A stretch of DNA of 64,000 nucleotides from Pratylenchus scribneri. Taxonomy: Eukaryota; Nematoda; Chromadorea; Rhabditida; Pratylenchidae. The notes below the pieces were generated by a model, which ran no database searches, was not told the origin of the DNA, and saw only the letters and a program-made list of their open reading frames with translations. A program made the position numbers and the translations under genes. Shown here one piece after another: positions 35,367-46,840 of the stretch. The stretch is from contig JAQSEB010000023.1 of NCBI GenBank assembly GCA_030063045.1, positions 5,704,001 through 5,768,000 on the forward strand, in the 5' to 3' direction. The number at the start of each line of letters is the position of its first letter. Position 1 is the stretch's first letter.

Positions 35367-36150
35367 TTTGTTGAAAATTGCCAATATTTGGCAGAGGGTT
35401 CCTTCTCCTTGTCAAATTCTCAATTAAAAATAGTACAAAAATTGAATTATCTGTTAACTTTTTACTATCTAAATTTTCAGAAATTTTTTTATAAATTTTT
35501 CGAAAAATTTATTTTTCCGGAAATTTTTATTTATGAGAAATTTCAATAATTTTAAATTTTTTTATTGGTATATCAACCGTCGAGGAAATTCTTTGAACTA
35601 ATTTAGGAGAGATGATTTGATGGCTAATTTGGCCTTAAATGTTAATTAAATGTTAAAACCCCTTTTATAGTGGCAATAATTCCCTCAATACAAGTAATTT
35701 CTCAATAATTAATTGTTCATTTCATGTGATATTAATATTATTTGCTCAACTGTTGCCTCTGGCGACAGCCGACTAATCCTTGGGATTAATTACACAAATT
35801 CTACATATATTTCAGTGGAATTGGAAAGTAATTAATTTTTGTAGTCAATTTATCCATATTTAATTGGACATCGATTTTGGTTGAAATATGATGATTTGTG
35901 TCAAAAATGTGTATAGGGATCTTTTATTTCAATGCCATTTTAAAAATTTAATTTTTGACAAATAAAAATCCATTCTAAAAGGACAATAGGAAAAATTTTC
36001 GAATTTTATTTATATTAATTTAATAAAGTAAAAAATTTATTTATTATTTTGGAATTCTAAAATGAAAAAAATTTATTTATTGCATCCACAAAATTAAATT
36101 CATATTCTTCATCTTCTCTAATCTAATCCAAAAATGACATAGCCTTTAGC
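35367..36150. other. Divergent intergenic region
   Basis: Lies between the start of the binding-protein gene (-) and RNA locus C (+). AT-rich, no ORF. It presumably holds the promoter of the binding-protein gene, but no element is recognisable. Confidence 0.4.
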
Positions 36151-36215
36151 AGAGAAGTCAGAGGACAATGGAATGAGCATGGAAAATAAAATGTAATATC
36201 TTTCCCTGTTGCCTG

Positions 36216-36260
36216 CTTCCCACAAACAATTTCGCTGTTTGACTCCTCAATCCTATATAA
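36216..36260 (+). promoter_or_regulatory. snRNA-type promoter, locus C
   Basis: CTTCCCACAAACAATTTCG at 36216 and TATATAA at 36254-36260, 38 bp apart as at loci A and B. Confidence 0.6.
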
Positions 36261-36281
36261 GTCCGGGAAAAATTCATTCCT

Positions 36282-36425
36282 ACGGCAATCCCAAATGCAT
36301 TGGCGCCGTTTGTTGTCTCCATATTTGGTTCTTCAAATAGGAAAGACCAAGTCCAAGAGGCAGCTCTTTGTGGGGCTCCGGCTTTAAGCTGTTGAGTTTC
36401 TATAGGGCGGAGACTCATGGACATC
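36282..36425 (+). ncRNA. Putative structured Pol III RNA, locus C (3' end missing)
   Basis: The 5' tag CATTGGCGCCGTTTGTTG (36298-36315) is identical to locus A. A perfect closing stem GTCTCC (36315-36320) with GGAGAC (36409-36414) is seen, plus AGCTTTAAGCT-like and ATTTG/CAAAT hairpins inside. The shared 3' block and T7 run are absent; the sequence passes into a TAGTCAAAAAAATGC repeat at about 36428, so this copy is probably truncated. Confidence 0.4.
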
Positions 36426-36427
36426 CT

Positions 36428-37745
36428 TAGTCAAAAAAATGCTAAAATAAAACAATCGATATGGGCGGTAGTCAAAAAAATGCAAAAACGGGCGTTAGTC
36501 AATAAAATGCAAAAACAAAAAAATTGTGCGAAAAATGGAAACTGACGAAATTAAATAATTTAATAAAATTGTGTTTTCCCTTTCCGGAAAATGTTCGCCA
36601 AAATTTGTTTTTCTTTCCGGAAAATATTCGCCAAAATTTGTTTTTCTTTCCGGAAAATATTCGCCAAAATTTGTTTTTCTTTCCGGAAAATATTCGCCAA
36701 AATTTGTTTTTCTTTCCGGAAAATATTCGCCAAAATTTGTTTTTCTTTCCGGAAAATATTCGCCAAAATTTGTTTTGCTTTCCGGAAAATATTCGCCAAA
36801 ATTTGTTTTTCTTTCCGGAAAATATTCGCCAAAATTTGTTTTTCTTTCCGGAAAATATTCGCCAAAATTTGTTTTTCTTTCCGGAAAATATTCGCCAAAA
36901 TTTGTTTTTCTTCCCGGAAAATGTTCGCCAAAATGTTTTTAATTCCTTCCGGAAAATGTTTGCCAAAATGTTTTTAATTCCTTCCGGAAAATGTTTGCCA
37001 AAATGTTAATTCCTTCCGGAAAATGTTTGCCAAAATGTTAATTCCTTCCGGAAAATGTTCGCCAAAATGTTAATTCCTTCCGGAAAATGTTCGCCAAAAT
37101 GTTTTTAATTCCTTATGGAAAATGTTCGCCAAAATGTTAATTCCTTCCGGAAAATGTTTGCCAAAATGTTAATTCCTTCCGGAAAATGTTCGCCAAAATG
37201 TTTTTAATTCCTTCCGGAAAATGTTCGCCAAAATGTTTTTAATTCCTTACGGAAAATGTTCGCCAAAATGTTAATTCCTTCCGGAAAATGTTTGCCAAAA
37301 TGTTAATTCCTTCCGGAAAATGTTCGCCAAAATGTTTTTAATTCCTTCCGGAAAATGTTCGCCAAAATGTTTTTAATTCCTTACGGAAAATGTTCGCCAA
37401 ATTTTTTTTCCTTTCTGGATAAACTTAAAGATACAATCCGGAATATTAAGCCTTCTTTCATTAATTAAACACATAATTTTATATTTTCTTTTATTTTCCG
37501 GAGAGAAATATGTGGAGACGAACATTTCCACAAAGAGAAACATATAGTGGCGAAAATTTCAGGAAGAAATAAAACAATATAAAATTATCTTAATTTCTTG
37601 GATTTCTAGTTTTAGTGAATTTTTTGCATTTTTTTGACTAATGCCCATTTTTGCATTATTTTGACTAAAGCCCGTTTTTGCATTTTTTGACAAATGCCGT
37701 TTCATTTTTTGACTAACAACGTAGCACCTTTTTGCTAACCGCAAG
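36428..37745. repeat. Repeat element with inverted TAGTCAAAAAAATGC ends around a minisatellite
   Basis: Left side (36428-36515) repeats TAGTCAAAAAAATGCAAAAA; right side (37625-37745) holds its complement (TTTTTGCATTTTTTTGACTA). Between them is the 33-bp array. The right end is longer and includes GGTGCTACGTTGTTAGTC in reverse, so the left end may be deleted. Confidence 0.55.
36580..37415. repeat. Minisatellite, 33-bp units (TTTCCGGAAAATATTCGCCA)
   Basis: About 10 near-identical 33-bp units (36580-36930), then about 17 shorter variants with TTCCTTCCGGAAAATGTTCG. A 33-bp unit is 11 codons, which keeps several frames open on both strands; the 120-160 aa frames here are artefacts of the array. 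Confidence 0.92.
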
Positions 37746-38557
37746 CAATTAATAATTTGGAACGGGAAAATATAAAAAAGATAAAAAAATATAAATAAAT
37801 CATTATTTCGGAAGAATAAATTATTATATGAATTTATTAATTCTCGGAATAAAAACGAAGAACATTAAAAACAATTTTTTAACAAAATTTTTTGGTACAA
37901 TTATTTGACGGTAATATATTTTAATAATGACAATATACAATTTAAAAAATTTTGTATTCAGTTACAAAATTGTCATCATTATCCCGGATGAATATATTGA
38001 ATTAGAGTATAAGATCATCATTTGTTTCCTCTGATTTCGGCGGTAACTTCTTTTTGCCGTTAACTTAAATTTTAGCAATTAATTTGATAATTGATACTAT
38101 TAAAACTTACTTCTCTAGTTTTAAATAAATTCATTCATTATATGATTTAAGCAGAATAGATCAAAAATACAAAAAAAAGGAAAAGAAAAGTTCTTTAAAT
38201 TTTCCATCATTTTTATTAGATAAATATGAATTTGATAAGTTGATTTTTATTTTTTATAAGGCTGAATATCTAGATAATAAGGAAGAAATTTGACTGTAAA
38301 AAATAGCATTAAATGTATCGGATGTAAATAATTTATAATAGAATCTGATGTAACCACATTTTAACTAATTTCAAAAACTTCCATAAAATTTTTCGTAATT
38401 TCTGTAGTTTTTGAAAATTAAATCATTTTCATTATATTTAACCTAAATTTGGATAAACTAAAACAAAACTATAAAATATGTTTCATTTAATAATTTAATT
38501 TTCAAATAAATTTATTTAATTTCTATAAAATATTTTTACGACAAATCTATTAAAATA
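37746..38557. other. AT-rich stretch
   Basis: No gene shown. It may contain downstream exon(s) of the small secreted peptide gene; the best candidate acceptor lies near 38060 on the minus strand but is weak. Confidence 0.35.
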
Positions 38558-38779
38558 TATTTACCGAATGAATTGAACATTTGATCGAGCACCGAATGTT
38601 TGTCCCATTCCAAACATTGGAAATGATGATGAAAATTGCTGAATGGGAAATCCAACGCCGATGAATGGAAATTGTTGGAAGAATGTACGCTTGACACGGC
38701 GATTCCCAAAGTCAGCAAAATTTACGACAAAAATAATTGAAAAGAAGAAAATTATAAAGAAAAATGTGATTTTAATCAT
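38558..38779 (-). CDS. Small secreted peptide, first coding exon
   Basis: ATG at 38779 opens a strong signal peptide (a run of Phe/Ile ending FVVNFA). A short mature region follows with dibasic RRVKR, then Phe/Pro/Gly/Gln-rich sequence (FFQQFPFIGVGFPIQQF). Coding probably ends at a GTAAAT donor at 38557 rather than at the in-frame stop at 38536. The RRVKR site could be cut by a proprotein convertase, so a neuropeptide-like or effector-like secreted peptide is possible. No family recognised; 3' exon not established. Confidence 0.45.
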
Positions 38780-40112
38780 TTTATTATTTTTTTCAATGAA
38801 AATTTTGAGCTAATTTTAGTGGCATTTAAATGATCCAAATTGGCAAATATTAAGTGGGAAAAGATTGAATTCCGAATAATTTGTTCAGCAGCTATTTTTA
38901 TCTCAAAAAATGAATTCCTCCATCATTGAGTGATTTTTACCTTCAAAAATTTTATTTTTTTTATTTTTATTTGCTATTTCCAGCAGCCTTCATCCATCCG
39001 AAAAATGCCACCAACGAATTATTTGTAAAACAAAAGAGGGAAATCATGAAATTTAATAGTGGATTTAATTTGGGATGGAACATCAAACATCAATATATTA
39101 TTTTTGTGAAAAATATTAAATTCACAGAGAGAGAATGGTGATCCAATTTAATCAATAATTTTATTATTTATTTCTTACAATTTTATCCAGCCATTGTGAA
39201 AATAATTTCCATTTTGGGGAATCACGGCATATCTTAATCAATTCATGAAATTTATTTATAAATTTTTCTACTAAAATTCAAATTTTAAAAAATGGCGAAT
39301 TTTAATGTCAGAATACTGTCAAAGCATCAGAATTAATCCACCATAACCCAATTTCTTTATCATGATTATATTAATATAATAATTTCCAAAAGTTTAATAA
39401 AATTAATTAAAAATATTATGTAGATTAGATTTACATTGGTATTCTGTATTCTCACAGAGTGGAAAAAAAACAACAAGCACCGTTACACCACTGTACAAAT
39501 ATTTTTAAATTTTTTTTTTCAAATTTTCTATTTTCAGTTTTCAATCTTCCCATCATTTAGCACATCTGCCGCATCCACATCAAAATTGACCGAGAGAAGG
39601 TACTTGTCGTTGTCGGTAATCTGTGGGCAGATTTGAAAAATTTTTTAGTATCATATATTATTTTCATATTTAGTAAACCAATTAAAAAAAACAAACATTA
39701 TTTTAGGTGATTTTAGGGTTCACAAATTTTGTAGGGTAACATTGAATTATTTAAATTGTGAAAAAATCTGCCCACAGTAGTCAACAAATAGCAAAGAGAA
39801 TAAAATATTCGGATTGTAATTTGTATGTGGAATTGATGTTGAGATGATTGATGATATATTATATTTACCGAAAATTTTTTGAATGTATTTTTTGATTAAT
39901 TAAATAAAATTGAAAATATTCAATATATTTTCTCTAATCAAATTAAATACAAATTAACACTGTTCAAAAACAGATTTCTGATATATTAGAGTCAAAAATT
40001 GTTTTGCCGGTAAAAAAAGCCATTTTTGCCGGTATAATTAAAATATTTTCCTTTAATATTTTATTAAATTTTAAAAAATTAAATGCCGAATATTTATCTG
40101 AATTTTTATTAG
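38780..40112. other. AT-rich stretch with small inverted repeat
   Basis: No supported gene. CTGTGGGCAGATTTG at 39620 and its complement ending at 39778 form a MITE-like hairpin without a clear target duplication. Upstream exons of the GT31 fragment were searched for here and not found. Confidence 0.4.
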
Positions 40113-40422
40113 GCAAGCCATCAATGCCATATTAAAATTCACAAATGAAGTTGCCGGCTTCAACATGGATGATGTCCTATTCACCGGCATTTTGGCGCAA
40201 AAGGCAAATGTCACACTTTCTGATCATCAGGACATCTTTTGGGTTGGAACAAAAGTGAAATAAAATGTAAAATTCTCTAAAAACAAATTTAATTTACAGT
40301 TAAGAGCAAGGGAAAAATGCACGGATGGCATCCCAAATTTATGTGCACTTTGGGGGGCAGGTTCATTGAAAGAATTTGAACAAATTTATTCTGATATAAA
40401 ATCCATTAAATGTCAAAATTAA
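40113..40422 (+). pseudogene. C-terminal fragment of a GT31 (beta-1,3-galactosyltransferase type) glycosyltransferase
   Basis: Two exons, 40113-40254 and 40300-40422, join in phase to about 88 aa ending at TAA. The first holds AINAILKFTNEVAGFNMDDV then LFTGILAQKANV, the Glu/Asp-Asp-Val-x-x-TG-x-x-A pattern at the end of GT31 catalytic domains; the second has REKCTDGIPNLCALWGAGS. The upstream exons (signal anchor, DDD motif) are not visible in the preceding 1.3 kb or further upstream on this strand. It is most likely a broken or partly deleted gene, though a far upstream exon cannot be excluded. Confidence 0.6.
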
Positions 40423-40784
40423 AACATTTTGATTTATTTATTCTATATATTTTATTATATTTGCATTTTATTTATTTTCCCCGTGTAAAAATGATTTTAT
40501 AAGAAAGTATAAATTTTTAATTCTAACAAGAATTCCAAACCCAGAACATACCGAATTATAATCAGAAAAGGCAGCGGAATAAATTCAGAACAAGCGGAAT
40601 CCAAATTTTCGATGTTCGGCTTATCATATTTTTAAAATTTATTCGTTACCATAGATTTGGTAAAATAGCAATTTGATGATCAAAGGAAGCTTTTTGTATT
40701 TGATGGAAATTTTCAGACGGCATACAACAATTCGTCATTATTTTTTCCCGTTTCTATGTTTCCGTGCCCATTATTTTACTAAAT

Positions 40785-41790
40785 CTTCCCTTTTTGGCCT
40801 GATCATTCCCCCACCCACATGCCCTTGTTTTTATGATTTACTAGATCTTCCCTTTTTGGCCTGATCATTCCCCCACATGCCCTTGTTTTTATGATTTACT
40901 AAATCTTCCCTTTTTGGCCTGATCATTCCCCCACATGTCCTTGTTTTTATGATTTACTAAATCTCCCTTTTTGGCCTGATCATTCCCCGACATGCCCTTG
41001 TTTTTATGATTTACTAAATCTTCCCTTTTTGCCCTGATCATTCCCCCACATGCCCTTGTTTTTATGATTTACTAGATCTTCCCTTTTTGGCCTGATCATT
41101 CCCCCACATGCCCTTGTTTTTATGATTTACTAAATCTTCCCTTTTTGGCCTGATCATTCCCCCACATGCCCTTGTTTTTATGATTTACTAAATCTTCCCT
41201 TTTTGGCCTGATCATTCCCCCACATGCCCTTGTTTTTATGATTTACTAAATCTTCCCTTTTTGGCCTGATCATTCCCCCACATGCCCTTGTTTTTATGAT
41301 TTACTAAATCTTCCCTTTTTGGCCTGATCATTCCCCGACATGCCCTTGTTTTTATGATTTACTAAATCTTCCCTTTTTGCCCTGATCATCCCCCACATGC
41401 CCTTGTTTTTATGATTTACTAAATCTTCCCTTTTTGGCCTGATCATTCCCCCACATGCCCTTGTTTTTATGATTTACTAAATCTTCTCTTTTTGCCCTGA
41501 TCATTCCCCCACATGCCCTTGTTTTTATTGTCATTATTTACTAGATCTTCCCTTCTAGGTCCATTTTGTGTCTGAAGTCTGAACATTCCCCTGTACACCT
41601 TTTTTTGGCCATTTCCTGCCTCATCATTCCCCGGTATGACCTTGTTTTTGTGACCATTATTTACTAGATCTTCCATTTTTGGCCGGATCTCCCACATTCT
41701 TGTTTTTATTGCCATTATTTATTAGATCTTTCCTTTTTGGCCGGAACATTTCCCACAATCTTATTTTTATGGTCAATATATATCTTCCCT
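40785..41790. repeat. Minisatellite, 58-bp units
   Basis: About 13 well-preserved 58-bp units with ACTAAATCTTCCCTTTTTGG, CCTGATCATTCCCCCACATG and CCCTTGTTTTTATGATTT, then degenerate units to about 41790. Not coding. Confidence 0.93.
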
Positions 41791-42045
41791 TTTATGGCCA
41801 TTACCTGCCTGATTATTTTCATTTATTTATTCATCAATATTAAATTAAAAACTATCAATTCAATCAATTCGTGTGGTGAATAGCAGCCAATGAGGACGAC
41901 AGGAAAAAAACAAATAAATAAACATGATTTTTGGCCTTGAATTTGTGGTGGTTAGAGTTTGGATCGTTCTATCAGCGAAATGCTCTGGACTGAAAAATGG
42001 GAATTTTTCAATTCACTTTTCATTCTCAAAAAAAACCTCTTTACT

Positions 42046-45000
42046 CTACTCTTCTGCTGGAATGTGAGTCTTGATGAATTCCAAAACGTCCCTATGCTCT
42101 TGTGGGGTACTCACATGTTGACATGAATAAGTGTGGAATTCAACTATAAATGAATGAAAAAATATTTTCCCAATGGAAAGACTGGAGAACATATTCTTTT
42201 TTGTTTTTATTCTAATCGGGTGAAAAATAGTACCAATCGATTTATTCGTCAAGCAAGTCAAATGAGTGCACGCACTAATTGATCCACGCATCTGTTGAAA
42301 AGTTATGATCTCAAAAAATTGAAAAAAGTGAAGAGTCCCCTAATGGATCAAAAAATAAAAATTTTTTGGATTAATTTTCATTCAAATTATATCATTTTCG
42401 AATTGTCTCGATGAACAGAGCTCGAATCTGCCATTGGTTTCGCATAAAACCGAAAAATAAAAAGTTATGGCCATTTTTATTCTACATGAAGGGCTGGTTT
42501 TAGGGCCTAGGATTAGGGTTTAGGGCACTCCTGCATTTGGGAGAATGGAAGGGAAAGTGGCTGCTGAGGGTGACAGGCGATTTTCAATCAAATTGTCATC
42601 AATCAGTGCTGAAGGAAATTACTGATTGGAGGAATAACTTCTGATATTGTAAAATATGTAATTCAAATTGTCAATCAGTGAGGAAAAGTAGAGGGAATAA
42701 ATCATAATATAAAATATGGAAATTTTTATCACCATCAGCATTTCTCAAAATTAATATTAAAAATGGATCAATTACGGGATTTTATAATGCAAAAACTCTG
42801 AAAAATTTGCTTTACTCCCGGTAAATTTGATAATTGGCTTATTAGACAACTTGGACTATTTCTGTGCTCGGATCAATTAGTGGGTGCACTCATTCGATTG
42901 TCATGACGATAAAAATTATTTGGTACAATATTGACCCAATTAGAATAAAAACAAAAAAGGATATATTCGCCAGGATCTTTTCCAATTAAAAAATTAAAAA
43001 ACCATTTGGATTGAATTGTTTCAATGCTTGATCGGTCATTTGCCCAAATGTGTATGGCACAATGAAGTCATCGCGTCCATGTCCCAGGAATATTGGCGTC
43101 TTCAGATTGGCTTTATGACTCTGAATTCGATATATTTATTTTCATTTTCAAATTATATTTATTTACTCCGGGAATTTTGTTTCTCTGAAGCAGGAAACCG
43201 CTCATCGAAATGATGCAGCCAAGTGTTCCATCATAGGTAAGCCCAGCCTAGAAATTGATTTAATAAAACATTTTAATTCCTTCTAAAACTTACATAAAGT
43301 GCCAATGTGCCACCCATTGAGAAGCCACCAAGCGCAATTCTATTACAGGGAACACCCGATGCGATCTCCTCCTCGATTAGTCCATGCACATAATTTTTTG
43401 CTTGTTCAATGCCAAGTTCATCCTTAAATTGAATTATTTCTGGCTTATCAGCTGATTAGATGATATTATCACCTCTGGTGAACTTGGATCCAAGCCCAGA
43501 ATGTCGAACCAAGCAGGCGTCCGCATGCCAAAGGTGAGAGTCACTGACCTTGTTGGCGCATTTGGGAAGATGTATTTCATGTAGGAAAGTGGCAACTCCT
43601 TTCTGAACACACTGGCCCACCCATTTCCTTGATCGCCAAGTCCATGGAGGAAAATCAACTTTAAATCAGTAAAAAATACATTTTTAAATGTTTAATAAAT
43701 CAAATTACGCTAGCCGAATGTTTTCCAACTGCACGGATTACTATTGGAGGAGCATACTGTACAGGGGCATTTGTAGAATTTGGAGTTCCATTTTGATTGA
43801 TGATTGAGGGCATCATCGGCAATGTGCCAGTGCATGAACTTTGTTCCCAATGATTTCCACTGTAAATATATAGAAGATAGAAAATATGATTTTATTTCTC
43901 AAGTATGTAAATTAAAAAAAATCCGGAAAATAGGCAGATTCTTTCCGGAAAAGAAGCAGAATTAATTATTCCCGGAAAACAGGTTGAATTAATTTTTCCA
44001 GAAAACAGGCGGAATTAATTCTTTCCAGAAAACAGGCGGAATTAATTCTTTCCAGAAAACAGGCGGAATTAATTCTTTCCAGAAAACAGGCGGAATTAAT
44101 TCTTTCCAGAAAACAGGCGGAATTAATTCTTTCCAGAAAACAGGCGGAATTAATTCTTTCCAGAAAACAGGCGGAATTAATTCTTCCAGAAAACAGGCGG
44201 AATTAATTCTTTCCAGAAAACAGGCGGAATTAATTCTTTCCAGAAAACAGGCGGAATTAATTCTTTCCAGAAAACAGGCGGAATTAATTCTTTCCAGAAA
44301 ACAGGCGGAATTAATTCTTTCCAGAAAACAGGCGGAATTAATTCTTCCAGAAAACAGGTGGAATTAATTCTTTCCAGAAAACAGGCGGAATTAATTCTTT
44401 CCAGAAAACAGGCGGAATTCTTTCCAGAAAACAGGCGGAATAAATTTTTCCGGAAATTTAGATTAAAACATTCCGGCAAAAAAACCTTTTCAGAAAAAAG
44501 ATGATTGTCCAGCAGGCGGTAAATATGATAATATATCAAATCATGACCAACACCTTTGAAACCCCAGAGACATTTTAGAAAATTAAAAAAATTTTGGGAA
44601 CCGAATTCGCAGTTATTGTTAAAAAATTGTTAAAAAATATTAAGAAAATAAAAAGTTATTAAATATTATTATTAAAAACAAAAATGCAAATTTAAAAAAA
44701 AGCATCTATGAGTGATGAAAATTGATCACTTTTATTTTAAAATTATTTAATTTCTCGAAGAGCAATCTTACTTGCACATGATTGGCCCATTATGATTGCA
44801 TCCAGTTGGCCAGGCCAAACATTGGCGTGAGCGGATTCGTAGATTGATCGCGGTTAGCTGCATGAAAATTGGACTCTTCTCCGATGGACATTCACTCCAT
44901 TCACTCCAATTGCCCCAAACACCAGTGCAATTTGGGGCAACATATAAAACGGTGGAATTATTGTTGGGCCAACTTTGCATGGGATTGTTGGTAAAATTGG

Positions 45001-45923
45001 TGAACCAATTGCAACCATCGCCATAACAGCAACAATATGCCAGTGGAGGATATCTTTTTGATGTTGGAATATTCAGAAGAGGTTTTGTAATTTATTATTA
45101 TTTTTATTTAATAAAAATAGTTTTGCATGCCAATTCAATTTTACAATTAAATTTTAACTTTAAAAAACAACTTTTAATAACTATTTATAGATTTTAGGAT
45201 TTATTGTTTATAAAATTATATTATTACATTTGATTAGAAATTGTAAAAATAAAAATAATTGGCAAAAAAAGCAACAAAATATCTGACATTTTATTTTTTC
45301 GAATAATATTCTGAATTATTTTTGATCATTAATTTTGATATCAAAATAGTCTGCATTGAGAAGAGATAGCCCAATTTCTAAAATTTTATTCATAGCTAGA
45401 GAGATTATTTTGATAATGACTAGTGTAATTAGCTAATTGGCAAGGATTTTGTTAAAATCCCATTTAAAGCTTAAATCTATCTTCATTGTGACCATTAAAA
45501 AATATAAAAGAGTTCTCAAAAATTATACCCAGTTGAATTTATGCAAAATAGCGGATTCATAGTAGTATATCCGCCCGCAGTGCAATTTGTGGCAGAGCAT
45601 GCTCGAGTGACTATGCCTTGGCTCAAATCTGTGGTAACAAGACAGGAATATGAGGACCTTGGGCATTCCGATGGTTTGCCAGTCAATTCGGATGCCGTAT
45701 TCATTTGGCCCTTGATGTGAAAAGAAATTGTGATTTAATAATTTATAAAAAATAAAAAAATGTTGAAAATTTTGTATAAAAATAAATATTTTCAATTATT
45801 TCAAAAAAATAAATGTAAAATTTAAATAAAAATAAGTACAATATTTACCTGATAACATTTCAATGCATTAATTTGTTGTCCAAAAAAATTCAGAGCCAAG
45901 ATGAAGAAAATTAAATTGAACAT
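42046..45923 (-). CDS. Fusion protein: signal peptide, Ly6-like three-finger domain, TSP1 domain, acyl-protein thioesterase-like hydrolase
   Basis: Nine exons: 45849-45923, 45529-45710, 44772-45053, 43709-43859, 43473-43658, 43294-43422, 43167-43247, 43003-43120, 42046-42143. Every phase closes: 433 aa. Residues 1-21 are a signal peptide. About 22-101 have a three-finger/Ly6 pattern starting LKCYQ and ending CCCYGDGCN (93-101). About 128-190 are a thrombospondin type-1 repeat (WGNWSEWSEC at 132-141). From about 213 the chain is acyl-protein thioesterase-like: LIFLHGLGDQGNGW (231-244), nucleophile Ser327 in GGFSMGG, Asp380 in GHGRDDFIVP, His411 in CQHVS, so the triad is intact. Normal APTs are cytosolic depalmitoylases; this product would enter the secretory pathway. 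The join lies inside exon 4 (about Pro212/Val213). Intron 3 holds a 27-bp minisatellite. An internal start at Met195/196, giving a separate hydrolase, is the main alternative. The last donor is a weak GTTTTT. Confidence 0.85.
43955..44455. repeat. Minisatellite, 27-bp units (TTCTTTCCAGAAAACAGGCG)
   Basis: About 17 units of 27 bp, a few with deletions, in intron 3 of the fusion gene, exactly between the TSP1 exon and the exon that joins TSP1 to the hydrolase. Unit length is 9 codons, which explains a 120-codon minus frame that is not coding. Confidence 0.93.
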
Positions 45924-46840
45924 TTTTATAAAATTTTAAAAAATCCGGAAGTAATCAAAAAATTTTAAAATTATTCTTTTAAATTTTTTATTTTCTAATT
46001 AAAAATATTAAAATCATTTGTTAAATTCCGAAAGTTTGAATTTATTTCTGGTCTTATAAATTTATTAATTTATAAGATAAACATTCCTTAAAATATAAAT
46101 AAAAATATATTCTAACTATGCATTTCCTTACAATAAATAAATAAATAGATTTCTTTTTAATCGAAAATGCCATTTGGAACTAGTTTTTGGCGAAAAATTA
46201 ATTTTGTATTTTCTTCAGAATATACCACTGAATTGCTCATTAATATAATCAAATCAACTACATTAACAATGACAACTTCCCATGACAACAAGAATTAGTC
46301 CATTATTAATTTAATATCTAATTTACAAGGAAATTTGGTGAGAATTGTTGACCGAGTGTTCACATTTAAGTGGAGAATGTGTTCAACTTATTTTTTCCTT
46401 TATTAAAACAGCAATTCTCTATTTCCATGGCGATTTAATAAAGTTTTCACATGATTAATGTGAGGAAACTTAAATTATAAATATTTGGTTGAAAAATTTA
46501 ATTAAACACCATATTTTTGATGATATAAAATTTTTTATGATGCCAAGAATAGTAAAACTTTCTGTGCTAGTAAATTAGCTTAAAAATTAATTTTTTTTGC
46601 AAAATCTCTTTTGTAAAAAAATCTAACTGTTTGAAAATATACCAAAAAAATTTTAATGTTATTTTTGTTGTTATTCTTGGACCGGAGATAAAAAAATAGC
46701 ACATCACTTATTAGTTTCCAGTTTTTGACTACATTCTTTATTCTAAATTGACATGTTTATATAAGATGGACGAATTCAAATCAAAAATTTTTATATAAAT
46801 TGTTTCACAAATTGGTTTTAATCTTGTTCAGTTTTTCTCT
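45924..46840. other. Spacer between the tandem Ly6-TSP1 paralogues (upstream region of the fusion gene)
   Basis: The part 46130-46520 aligns with 48570-49150 upstream of the paralogue: shared blocks GCCATTTGGA, TTGGCGAAAAATTAATT, GTGAGAATTGT, GTGTTCACATTTAA, TTTCCATGG. The duplicated unit thus includes at least 0.5 kb upstream and probably the promoter. Confidence 0.6.

Noticed and set aside
36499..37009. Open frames of 120-160 codons on both strands
   Set aside because: They are produced by a 33-bp (11-codon) minisatellite that lacks stops; no start context, domain or splice support.
44177..44539. 120-codon minus-strand frame with repeated FLERINSAC
   Set aside because: It lies in a 27-bp minisatellite inside an intron of the fusion gene.
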